Assembly: GCA_023953845.1 (NCBI GenBank)
Contig: JAMLJC010000001.1
Location: 1,302,001-1,366,000 of the forward strand
Length of the DNA stretch: 64,000 nt
Direction: 5' to 3'
Source: Rhizobiaceae bacterium
Lineage (GTDB): Bacteria > Pseudomonadota > Alphaproteobacteria > Rhizobiales > Rhizobiaceae
In this document: piece by piece, positions 18,438 through 25,343 of the stretch
How positions within the stretch are numbered: position 1 is the first letter of the stretch
Layout: each line of letters begins with the position of its first letter
Position numbers and translations under genes: made by a program
The notes under the pieces: generated by a model
What the model was told of the DNA's origin: nothing
Databases searched by the model: none
Seen by the model: the letters and a program-made list of their open reading frames with translations, nothing else

Positions 18438-18698
18438 ATGGCAGACGAAGTAACCGACTCCTCCCAGACCGTGGCCGCCGGACAGCTGCGGGCGTTCATC
18501 GAGCGCATCGAGCGCCTCGAGGAGGAGAAGAAGACGATCGCCGACGATATCAAGGACGTATACGCCGAGTGCAAGGGCACCGGATTTGACGTGAAAGCGG
18601 TGAGGCAGCTGGTCAGAATCCGCAAGCAGGACCAGGCCGAACGCCAGGAAGCCGAAGCGATCCTGGAATTGTACATGGCTGCCCTCGGCATGGCGTGA
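18438..18698 (+). CDS. gapR: GapR-family (DUF2312) nucleoid-associated protein
   Basis: An 86-residue alphaproteobacterial nucleoid protein. GapR binds overtwisted AT-rich DNA ahead of replication and transcription forks and stimulates type II topoisomerases. The N-terminal coiled-coil (QLRAFIERIERLEEEKKTI) and the C-terminal part KAVRQLVRIRKQDQAERQEAEAILELYMAALGMA are complete. It follows a truncated sister copy and probably rescues the function lost from that copy. Two unusual cysteine/threonine substitutions (AECKGTGF instead of AEAKGNGF) show that it is a diverged copy rather than a simple duplication. Confidence 0.93.
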   Translation: MADEVTDSSQTVAAGQLRAFIERIERLEEEKKTIADDIKDVYAECKGTGFDVKAVRQLVRIRKQDQAERQEAEAILELYMAALGMA

Positions 18699-18739
18699 CG
18701 GTTCCGCCAGCGCCCCCGCATAGGCTGGCCTAGTTCATC

Positions 18740-18770
18740 AGGGCCCCGCAGGTCAGCGCCGCGGGGCCCT
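18740..18770 (+). terminator. Strong GC hairpin after gapR
   Basis: A perfect 10-bp stem (18740-18749 AGGGCCCCGC with 18761-18770 GCGGGGCCCT, 11-base loop) 41 bp beyond the gapR stop. The following T run is poor (GTGTTATGG), so termination may be partial. Confidence 0.55.
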
Positions 18771-18787
18771 GTGTTATGGCTCTTGAG

Positions 18788-18904
18788 CTAGGCGGCGAGT
18801 TCCCGCTGCCTCGGATCGAAGTCCTGGATGCCGAGGAGGTGGCCAATCTCGGCAATCAGCAGCTGCCTCGTCCATGAGGCCGACCTTCTTACGCCATGCA
18901 CCAT
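18788..18904 (-). CDS. Small ORF of unknown function, possibly the end of a broken gene
   Basis: A 38-codon minus-strand ORF beginning MVHGVRRSASWTRQLLI and ending DPRQRELAA. Its composition looks coding (alternating hydrophobic/charged helix IAEIGHLLGIQDF), but no ribosome site is evident. It overlaps the end of the next small ORF upstream by 16 bp in another frame, so the two may be one frameshifted gene. Family not recognised. Confidence 0.3.
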   Translation of the reverse strand: MVHGVRRSASWTRQLLIAEIGHLLGIQDFDPRQRELAA

Positions 18905-19026
18905 CTGTAAGGCATTAGCGGGTCCCAGCCGTCCGGCCGGCTATACCTTCCATGTTCCTGTTCGTAGTCGCGGCCCTTCGAGCCACGCCTGGTGATGCGC
19001 GATACTACTAACCGCGTGTTCTGCAT
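18889..19026 (-). CDS. Small ORF or C-terminal remnant, unknown
   Basis: A 45-codon minus-strand ORF (MQNTRLVVSRITRRGSKGR... then PDGWDPLMPYRWCMA). The frame stays open further upstream to about 19103 with plausible protein sequence (RDVLDCFHEKRDRIQ) but without a start codon, so it may be the 3' end of a gene whose beginning is lost. The composition, rich in W, Y, D and G at the C-terminus, is unlike random GC-rich shadow ORFs. Unassigned. Confidence 0.35.
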   Translation of the reverse strand: MQNTRLVVSRITRRGSKGRDYEQEHGRYSRPDGWDPLMPYRWCMA

Positions 19027-19155
19027 CTGGATGCGGTCTCGCTTCTCGTGGAAGCAGTCTAAGACATCGCGCTGCGACCTCGCGGATTGCGCCTGTCGAT
19101 GTCAGAGGTGGGTGCCGAGGATCATGAAAGGCATAGCAGGCACAGCAAAAGCTGA

Positions 19156-19419
19156 TCATTCGCTCTGCAGCTTCGGCCTTCCGATCTTACCCTTCCGGAT
19201 ACTCAAGCCAGGACCCCGGACCTTCGTCTCCAGCAGGAACTCGATCCCCTCCCGCTCCAATGCCTGTTGGACGCGAATGGCGGTTTCGAGGCTCACCGAC
19301 TCGCATGCTTCGATGCGGACGAGCGATCGCTTGCTTACCCCCGCCTTCTTGGCGAGGTCCTCAGCCTTCATGTCGAGAAGGACTCGCGCAGCGCGCAGCA
19401 GTTCGTAGGGAGCGTGCAT
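19156..19419 (-). CDS. XRE-type helix-turn-helix regulator
   Basis: An 87-residue protein with a single Cro/CI-like HTH covering about residues 5-58 (LLRAARVLLDMKAEDLAKKAGVSKRSLVRIEAC... AIRVQQALEREGIEFL). A short basic tail (IRKGKIGRPKLQ) follows. The size and the RAARVLLDM opening are those of small phage-like or transcription-control regulators. It is divergent from the AAA+/protease operon and separated from it by a 178-bp gap containing two tandem palindromes, so it is the most likely repressor of that operon and of itself. Confidence 0.85.
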   Translation of the reverse strand: MHAPYELLRAARVLLDMKAEDLAKKAGVSKRSLVRIEACESVSLETAIRVQQALEREGIEFLLETKVRGPGLSIRKGKIGRPKLQSE

Positions 19420-19466
19420 CCGTCGGTTCTAATAGCTGCAGCAGCTCGACGCTAGATGCCGCGCGC

Positions 19467-19502
19467 TGGCGTTAAGACGCCAAAAATGGCGTCTGGACGC
19501 CA
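19467..19502. promoter_or_regulatory. Two tandem perfect palindromes, operator of the AAA+/protease operon
   Basis: TGGCGT-TAAG-ACGCCA (19467-19482) and TGGCGT-CTGG-ACGCCA (19487-19502): identical half-sites, different spacers, a four-A linker and a 20-bp repeat length. Both palindromes lie between the divergent XRE gene (start 19419) and the operon's first gene (start 19597). The identical arms with non-conserved spacers are what a dimeric HTH repressor would select for. Confidence 0.75.
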
Positions 19503-19596
19503 GCATTGTGAAGCCTTATGCCTGCGGTTGTTTAGAGGCGAATCAAGGATTCGCACCGGGCCTCACCCGGCAGCACGATCATCTTGGGGATTCGAT

Positions 19597-21726
19597 ATGC
19601 CACGTTCCAAGCTTGCGTCAGCCGAAGCGGCGCGCGCTGCAAAGCCCGACCTGCTGGCTCGTGCCTTCCTCGACATCCTCGCGCGAGAGGACGGCGTGCG
19701 TGCCAAGTCGATGTTGCGCTCCGGATCGGGAGAGGAGTCCGATCCGGTCGAAATCCTCCTCGACGACCTCATGGACACGCCTGCCGAAGAACGGATCTCG
19801 GTCCGGCCGGACGTGGCGGCCGTCGCCGTGCTGGCCGCGCGTGCCATCGAGCGAGAGACAGGCCTCACGCGTATCCTTCGCCGAGGCGCACCAGTGGTAG
19901 CCGTGGCCACGCACACGCCCGACCGCGTCGCTCCCGTCCAGAAGGTGTTCGAGGCGTGTGCTCTCCCCGGCGACCGGACCGTCGTGACCCATCACCGTGA
20001 CTCCAGGCGCGGGAGGGAAGAGGTCATGCTGATCGCTCGCGATGGCACCGACAAGAATGACAAGCCTGATCGGGACAACGAAACGATCGCCTACGCTCTC
20101 CACATGCGCTCGACCATCATCGGGATTGCGCCCGATCCCCGCCGTCAGTTGCCGCGCGACCTGATGCGCTCGGCGGAGTATCAGCTGGAGCTGCCAGAAC
20201 TCGACGCAAGCGCCCTGGCGCTCGTCATCGAGGCGGTCACGGGCAAGCAGCCGCCGCGCGCGATCGATCCTATCGCCGTCCGCCTGCTCGACGTGGCTGA
20301 CCTGGTGCTCGCCCTGCGCCCTGACCGTAGTCCCGAGGACTGTATCGCCAGGCTCGAAGAGCTCGTCGCGAAGAAGGGCGAATTCCACTCGGATGGTCCT
20401 TCGCTCGAGGAACTCGACGGATACGGGGCGGCGAAGGACTGGGGCCTCGAACTGGTGGCCGATTTCGCGGACTACAAGGCCGGCCGCATCCGCTGGGACG
20501 AGATCGACAACCGCGGGCTCCTGCTCTCTGGCCCCCCAGGTGTCGGCAAGACCAGCTATGCGCGCGCACTGGCGAAGTCAGCCCGCGTGCCGCTTGTCGC
20601 GACAAGCGTCGCCGACTGGAACGCGGCGAGCTATCTCTCCGGCACGCTGCAGGCGATCAAGGACGCCTTTGCGCGGGCGCGGCAGGTGGCGCCCTGCATC
20701 CTGTTCATCGATGAACTAGATGGCATCTCGGACCGGGCGCGTTTGAGAGGCGACTACGTCGAGTACTGGTCCCAGATCGTCAACCTGTTCTTGGAACTGC
20801 TCCAGGGCGTGGAGGAGCGGCCTGGTGTCGTGGTGATCGGCGCAACGAACCATCCGGACATGATCGACCCGGCGGTAAGGAGAGCCGGCAGGCTGGACCG
20901 GGAGATCGAGATCGAAATCCCGGACGTTCGGACCCTCGCCAGCATCTTCCGCCATCATCTCGGCGAGCAATTGCCGAACAACGATCTGATGCCAGTGGCG
21001 CTTGCTGCCCGCGGCAGCACGGGTGCCGATGTCGAAGCCTTCGTGCGCCGTGCCCGAGGTGCGGCGAGGCGGGCGCGACGACCACTGCACCTCGCGGACC
21101 TGCTGGCGGAGGTTCGCCTGAACCGGGAACCACCGACGCAGGAGGAACGCCGTCTTATTGCCGTCCACGAGGCCGGCCATGCCGTTGTAGCCAGCCTGTT
21201 GGGAGGCATGGAGGTCGTCGGCGTGTCCATCGGCGACCTCGAGGGCCTAACTCAGGTCGCCAATGTCGATCGTGCCGCGTCGCTGGATCACTGCAACAAC
21301 GTCCTGTCGATGCTGATGGCGGGGCGAGCCGCGGAAGAACTCGTGCTGGGAACTGCATCGGCAGGTGCGGGAGGTTCTGAGACATCCGACCTGGCGCTCG
21401 CGACCGAGCTCGCCAAGAAGATCGAGCTGAGATTCGGCTTCGGACAGTATGGCCCTCTTTACCTCGGGGAGGGCAGGTACGACCCGCTCACGACGGTGCC
21501 AGGCCTCCTGCAATCGGTGAGCAAGCGTCTCACGCACGCGACGTCCCAGGCGAAGGAACTCCTAGCTAGGAACCGGGCGGCCTTCGACACCGTGACGGAG
21601 GCCCTCGACAAGAACGGCTACCTGTCCGCCCTCGAGGTCAAGGAACTCATCGACCGCGGCAAAGCAGCCTGCGTGATGGAACCCATCTCTCGTTCCTCGG
21701 AACGCTCTCCGGCGCTGGGCAACTGA
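19597..21726 (+). CDS. Soluble FtsH-like AAA+ ATPase fused to an M41 zinc peptidase
   Basis: A 709-residue protein. Residues 1-270 are an unrecognised, mostly helical N-domain. The AAA+ module has Walker A GPPGVGKTSYARALAK (~312), Walker B CILFIDELDG (~366) and sensor/SRH VIGATNHPDMIDPAVRRAGRLDREIE. The M41 domain has HEAGH at ~524 and a downstream zinc-ligand region ETSDLALATELAKK. Unlike housekeeping FtsH it has no transmembrane segment and begins with a different N-domain, so it is probably cytosolic. It would unfold and degrade proteins. It is the first gene of a tightly packed operon with a second AAA+ protein and a second M41 domain. The start at 19597 is preferred to an upstream in-frame start because of the GGGG-rich ribosome site region. 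Confidence 0.88.
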   Translation: MPRSKLASAEAARAAKPDLLARAFLDILAREDGVRAKSMLRSGSGEESDPVEILLDDLMDTPAEERISVRPDVAAVAVLAARAIERETGLTRILRRGAPVVAVATHTPDRVAPVQKVFEACALPGDRTVVTHHRDSRRGREEVMLIARDGTDKNDKPDRDNETIAYALHMRSTIIGIAPDPRRQLPRDLMRSAEYQLELPELDASALALVIEAVTGKQPPRAIDPIAVRLLDVADLVLALRPDRSPEDCIARLEELVAKKGEFHSDGPSLEELDGYGAAKDWGLELVADFADYKAGRIRWDEIDNRGLLLSGPPGVGKTSYARALAKSARVPLVATSVADWNAASYLSGTLQAIKDAFARARQVAPCILFIDELDGISDRARLRGDYVEYWSQIVNLFLELLQGVEERPGVVVIGATNHPDMIDPAVRRAGRLDREIEIEIPDVRTLASIFRHHLGEQLPNNDLMPVALAARGSTGADVEAFVRRARGAARRARRPLHLADLLAEVRLNREPPTQEERRLIAVHEAGHAVVASLLGGMEVVGVSIGDLEGLTQVANVDRAASLDHCNNVLSMLMAGRAAEELVLGTASAGAGGSETSDLALATELAKKIELRFGFGQYGPLYLGEGRYDPLTTVPGLLQSVSKRLTHATSQAKELLARNRAAFDTVTEALDKNGYLSALEVKELIDRGKAACVMEPISRSSERSPALGN

Positions 21727-21753
21727 CTTCGAGAACTGGTGGAGGATGGCCGA

Positions 21754-22095
21754 ATGATCCATTTTGGGCGAGACGACGAACGGGATCCGTTCTTCGATTT
21801 CCAGCTGGGAAGGCTGCGTGCGCTGGTCGCGGACATCGAACGCATCGGCGACGGCGCTCCTCCGGAAGTCCTGGCTGGTCGAGATACCCCTCTCCTCGAC
21901 CGATGGGTTGTCGGACAGCGTTTAGTTCCTTGCCTGGCGGGCCTCTCCACAGGGCATCCCAAGCTGCCGGGCCAGAACAGGCTGATCGGCACATCGGACC
22001 TCTGGTTGCTTTCCGACGATCGCAGTTGGGCTCGAACGCTTTCACGCTGGTATCGGCTTGGTCGCCCGGCCGAACATTCCAGCGATCATTCGTGA
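21754..22095 (+). CDS. DUF6634-like small protein
   Basis: A 113-residue protein. ATG 21754 is chosen because GGAGG ends 8 bases upstream; a GTG at 21739 is also in frame. It contains PFFDFQLGRLRALVADIERI, LLDRWVVGQRLVPCLAG and the C-terminal TSDLWLLSDDRSWARTLSRWYRLGRPA, which I recall as the signature of the DUF6634 family of uncharacterised alphaproteobacterial proteins; I could not verify this by a search. It lies 27 bp after the FtsH-like gene and 7 bp before the Lon-like ATPase, so it is probably a component or adaptor of that system. Confidence 0.75.
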   Translation: MIHFGRDDERDPFFDFQLGRLRALVADIERIGDGAPPEVLAGRDTPLLDRWVVGQRLVPCLAGLSTGHPKLPGQNRLIGTSDLWLLSDDRSWARTLSRWYRLGRPAEHSSDHS

Positions 22096-22102
22096 CCTCC
22101 CC

Positions 22103-23647
22103 ATGACGGACGAGAGGACCCGTGAGTACCAGCTGTTCAAGCGGCGCGAGAAAGCCGTCAAGGGCGGCGCGCGGTTGCCGACGGAGGAGGAACTCCTGCG
22201 CGGCATGCCCTTCTTCCGCGATGATCTCACGAGCGACATGCGTGAATATGGCGATCGGTTCGCCCGCCGGCTCAGGAAGCGGCAACGCCTCGATCTGCAG
22301 CCGATCGTCTCGTGCCTCGAAGATCTCGCGGTCGAGCAGAGCCTCGACAGCCTGCGTGCCTTCGAAACCTCGCTGGACGACATCCCTGACATCCCCGGCA
22401 TTCCGCTACATGCCGCTCGGCTTCGGTGCCTCTTGTACCGGGCTGGGTTCGGAGATGCCAATGCGGCGGCAGCCATTGCGGGCGAGATGGCAATCCTCGC
22501 CATGAAAGATGCCAGGACCACCCACAAGCCGAGGATGCTTTGGTGCGCACTAGCGTGGTCGGCTTACTCGCGCGATATCGACGAGCAGCAGAGGGATGGG
22601 CGGTACCGCGGTTATGCGAAGGGACTGGAGTTCCAGCATGAACTTCGCAGCTACTCCTACCTTTTCAAGAAGGCCATCCTGCAGGCGAAGCCGGAAGAAG
22701 AGGCAGCACAGGCTGCTCCAAAGGAAGCGGCTCCCGAGGTCGAGACCGATAGCGATGAACCGACCGAATTGCCCGCCACGCCGGAGGGCCATGTAGTCGT
22801 GCTCCAGGAAGTGGGGAATCCCACCGCCTCCCAAGGCAAGGAGGTGGTGAAGGAATTCAAGCAGATCACCGGGCGCCCGCTCCCTGTGCCGGTCACTCCG
22901 GACCTTGCCGCTGTCCGTGCCAAACTTGTCGATGAGTTCCCCTATGCGACCTTGCTCGTCGACCAGGTTCTCAAGGGGCTAGTGGGACGGCAGCATCTCA
23001 GCATTCGACCGACCGTTCTCCTTGGTCCGCCAGGTTGCGGGAAATCCCGCTTCGCAAGGAGGCTCGCCGAAGAGCTCGGTGCTCCCTACGAGCTCATTCC
23101 ATGCGGCGGCATGAGCGACAGCGTTCTCGGCGGGACGCCGCGGCGATGGTCATCCGGAGAGCCCAGCCTTCCGATGCTGGCCGTGCGCCGCCACGAATGC
23201 GCGGGTCCTGTCATCATCCTGGACGAGATCGAGAAGGTCGGGAGCGGCCGGCACAACGGCAACGCCCATGACGTTCTCTTGGGATTGTTCGAGCCGGAAA
23301 CTTCAAGTCGCTGGCACGACCCGTATATCCAGGCGGCCTGCAATCTGTCCAACGTGACATGGCTCATGACGGCAAACGAGGTGGAGCCCATTCCTTCGGT
23401 GCTGCGCGACCGCTGCCGCGTCCTCCGCTTCCCTGAGCCTGGTCCGGAACATCTGCCGCTCCTTTCCGTCCGCATCATGGAGCGGCTCTATGCCGATCGG
23501 GGCCATGACCCGCGATGGGCGACGCCTCTGGAAGGATTCGAACTGGCGGCCGTGGCCTCCGCCTGGAGCGGCGGGTCCATTCGCAAGCTCGAGCGCATCG
23601 TGGAGCAGCTGGTCGAGGTACGCGAACACGAAAGACGGCTGCAGTGA
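22103..23647 (+). CDS. Lon-like AAA+ ATPase without a protease domain
   Basis: A 514-residue protein. The N-terminal ~200 residues are helical and unrecognised. A charged, Ala/Glu-rich linker (~200-240) follows. The AAA+ module carries Walker A LLGPPGCGKSRFARRLAEELG (~308), Walker B VIILDEIEKVGSG (~372) and the Lon-type segment around DVLLGLFEPET and WLMTANEVEPIPSVLRDRC. The protein ends soon after the small helical ATPase subdomain; the Ser-Lys protease domain of Lon is absent. It could act as an unfoldase for one of the neighbouring M41 peptidases. ATG 22103 is chosen over an upstream in-frame TTG. Its stop overlaps the next small ORF. Confidence 0.85.
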   Translation: MTDERTREYQLFKRREKAVKGGARLPTEEELLRGMPFFRDDLTSDMREYGDRFARRLRKRQRLDLQPIVSCLEDLAVEQSLDSLRAFETSLDDIPDIPGIPLHAARLRCLLYRAGFGDANAAAAIAGEMAILAMKDARTTHKPRMLWCALAWSAYSRDIDEQQRDGRYRGYAKGLEFQHELRSYSYLFKKAILQAKPEEEAAQAAPKEAAPEVETDSDEPTELPATPEGHVVVLQEVGNPTASQGKEVVKEFKQITGRPLPVPVTPDLAAVRAKLVDEFPYATLLVDQVLKGLVGRQHLSIRPTVLLGPPGCGKSRFARRLAEELGAPYELIPCGGMSDSVLGGTPRRWSSGEPSLPMLAVRRHECAGPVIILDEIEKVGSGRHNGNAHDVLLGLFEPETSSRWHDPYIQAACNLSNVTWLMTANEVEPIPSVLRDRCRVLRFPEPGPEHLPLLSVRIMERLYADRGHDPRWATPLEGFELAAVASAWSGGSIRKLERIVEQLVEVREHERRLQ

Positions 23648-23748
23648 TGACTCGCGTGGAAACTCCCCCAGGACCTCGACAGCCACCTCCTCCGGCACAA
23701 GGCCAGAGGGATCCCCTTCAATTTCGCCATGAGGAGAGAAGCCCATGA
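23647..23748 (+). CDS. Coupled 33-residue proline-rich ORF
   Basis: MTRVETPPGPRQPPPPAQ... RHEERSP. Its ATG overlaps the TGA of the Lon-like gene (TGATG) and its own TGA overlaps the ATG of the solo peptidase (ATGA), so it fills the inter-gene space exactly and would couple translation of both. It may be a real microprotein or simply a coupling leader; coding evidence is the phase alone. No family is recognised. Confidence 0.4.
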   Translation: MTRVETPPGPRQPPPPAQGQRDPLQFRHEERSP

Positions 23749-24467
23749 CTGCTGCCACGCCCAGCTCAGCCCATCCGACACGCCAACCACCCTATGACCG
23801 CCTCTTCAGCAAGCTTCCGGCGGATTCCAGATCGGCATCGGCGCATCCCGACCCGGACGAGGCGGTCGCGCCTCCCGATGGGGGCCATGCTCACAGGCCA
23901 AAGCGGACCCCGCCAGTTTTAACCAGGCTTGCAGTTCACGAGGCCAGCCATGCGGCAGCGCGCCTCTATCTCGGGCTCGGCACGATCACCGCCCTGTCCA
24001 TCGATGCTCGGCAGGGTGGACATGTGATGGCTCAGATCGACGAGATCCGCGACCACACCGAAGAACATCTGACCGCTCATCTCGCCGTGATGCTCGCAGG
24101 CCGAGCGGGAGAAGAGGAGTTCATCAAGACCATCGGAGCCTCTGGCGATGGAGTGACAGAGGGCAGCGACCTTGAGCAGGCGACGCGGCTTGCCTATGCC
24201 ATGGAGACTTCGATGGGGTTCGGGCAGAACATGCCGCTCCTCTTTCGTCGGTGCTCGGACTGGCCGGAGCACCTTGCCAGAAATCCGACGCTTGCCGAGG
24301 CCGTGAACAGGCGTCTTGAGGCGGCCTATGGAGCAGCGCTCAAGATCGTCAGGAAGCAGGAACCCGCCATCTCGTACCTCTGCGGCCAGCTGCTTCAGCG
24401 GGGGACGCTGGAAGGATCCGAGCTGGGACGTGTGATGGCGCACGCCAGGAAGCTCATCGTCGGATGA
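23745..24467 (+). CDS. Stand-alone M41-like peptidase domain protein
   Basis: A 240-residue protein resembling only the peptidase part of FtsH. HEASHAAARLYLGLGTITAL starts at residue 65 (HExxH, Gly to Ser compared with HEAGH), then AVMLAGRAGEEEFIKTIG and EGSDLEQATRLAYAMETSMGFG, the last containing the acidic third zinc ligand. There is no ATPase domain and no signal peptide. The first 60 residues are Pro/Asp-rich and probably disordered. The ATG follows a GAGGAG site and overlaps the preceding microORF. It would need an AAA+ partner, and the two in this operon are the obvious choices. Confidence 0.82.
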   Translation: MTAATPSSAHPTRQPPYDRLFSKLPADSRSASAHPDPDEAVAPPDGGHAHRPKRTPPVLTRLAVHEASHAAARLYLGLGTITALSIDARQGGHVMAQIDEIRDHTEEHLTAHLAVMLAGRAGEEEFIKTIGASGDGVTEGSDLEQATRLAYAMETSMGFGQNMPLLFRRCSDWPEHLARNPTLAEAVNRRLEAAYGAALKIVRKQEPAISYLCGQLLQRGTLEGSELGRVMAHARKLIVG

Positions 24468-25222
24468 GGCTGTGGATCCTCTCCGACCTCCATCTGGAAT
24501 ATGCAGACCTCAGGGAGCCGCTCCAGCCTCCCGACGCGGATGCGTGCGTCATGGCCGGAGACTTGTGCCGCGGCATCGACAACGGCATCCGCTGGCTGAC
24601 CAAACACATTGTGCCCGCGATGCCCTGCATCTACGTGGCCGGCAACCACGAGTTCTACAAAGGTTCGATCAAGGAGGGAATCGCAGCCGGTCGCGCGGCA
24701 GTCAGGGAGGCACCGGGCGTCCATTTCCTTGAAAATGATGCCGTCACCATCGGCGGCATGCGTTTCCTTGGTGCCACCCTTTGGACCGACTTCCGGATCG
24801 ACGGCACGCCGGAAGCTGCCATGGACCACGCCCGCAGGCGGATGAACGATTATCGGCAGATCGCCTGGCAGAAGAAGCCCTGGAAGCGGTTCCTGCCCGT
24901 TCACAGCTACAGGCTGCACCAGGACTCCAGAGCCTTCCTGGCGCGGGAACTGGAAGCAAGCTCCTTGCCTACGGTCGTGGTGACGCATCACCTGCCGCAC
25001 CCGGCGTCAATTCCGGAGCGCTTCAAGGGCGACCCAACGAATGCAGCCTATGCTTCGGACCTTACCGACATCATCGTGGATTCCCCGGCGATGCTCTGGG
25101 TCCACGGTCACATGCACGACAGCAGCGACCATGTGGTCGAAAGCACTCGCATCGTCTGCAACCCTCGCGGTTACGGGGGCGAGAATCCGGGTTTCGATCC
25201 AGCATTCACTATCGAAATCTGA
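24464..25222 (+). CDS. Calcineurin-like metallophosphoesterase
   Basis: A 252-residue protein whose ATG overlaps the previous stop (ATGA). All five metal-binding blocks are visible: SDLHLEY, GDLCRGI, AGNHEFYKG, VVTHHLPHP and VHGHMHDSSD. It has no signal peptide. Such enzymes hydrolyse phosphodiesters or phosphomonoesters (nucleotides, cyclic nucleotides or protein phosphate); this one is in the single-domain YkuE/ICC-like size class. Its invariable-looking coupling to the peptidase suggests it modifies or removes a signal or nucleotide controlling the operon's proteases. It is the last gene of the operon. Confidence 0.88.
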   Translation: MRLWILSDLHLEYADLREPLQPPDADACVMAGDLCRGIDNGIRWLTKHIVPAMPCIYVAGNHEFYKGSIKEGIAAGRAAVREAPGVHFLENDAVTIGGMRFLGATLWTDFRIDGTPEAAMDHARRRMNDYRQIAWQKKPWKRFLPVHSYRLHQDSRAFLARELEASSLPTVVVTHHLPHPASIPERFKGDPTNAAYASDLTDIIVDSPAMLWVHGHMHDSSDHVVESTRIVCNPRGYGGENPGFDPAFTIEI

Positions 25223-25343
25223 AGGAACGATCGGCCTGCCGCGGATAGCCAGCAGGAGGAGCGGGCCATTTTACCTAGAGGTGTGCCGCAACGATGGCTC
25301 CGACCCGCACAGACGCGGCTGCGACATGCAGCATTCTGTTCCT

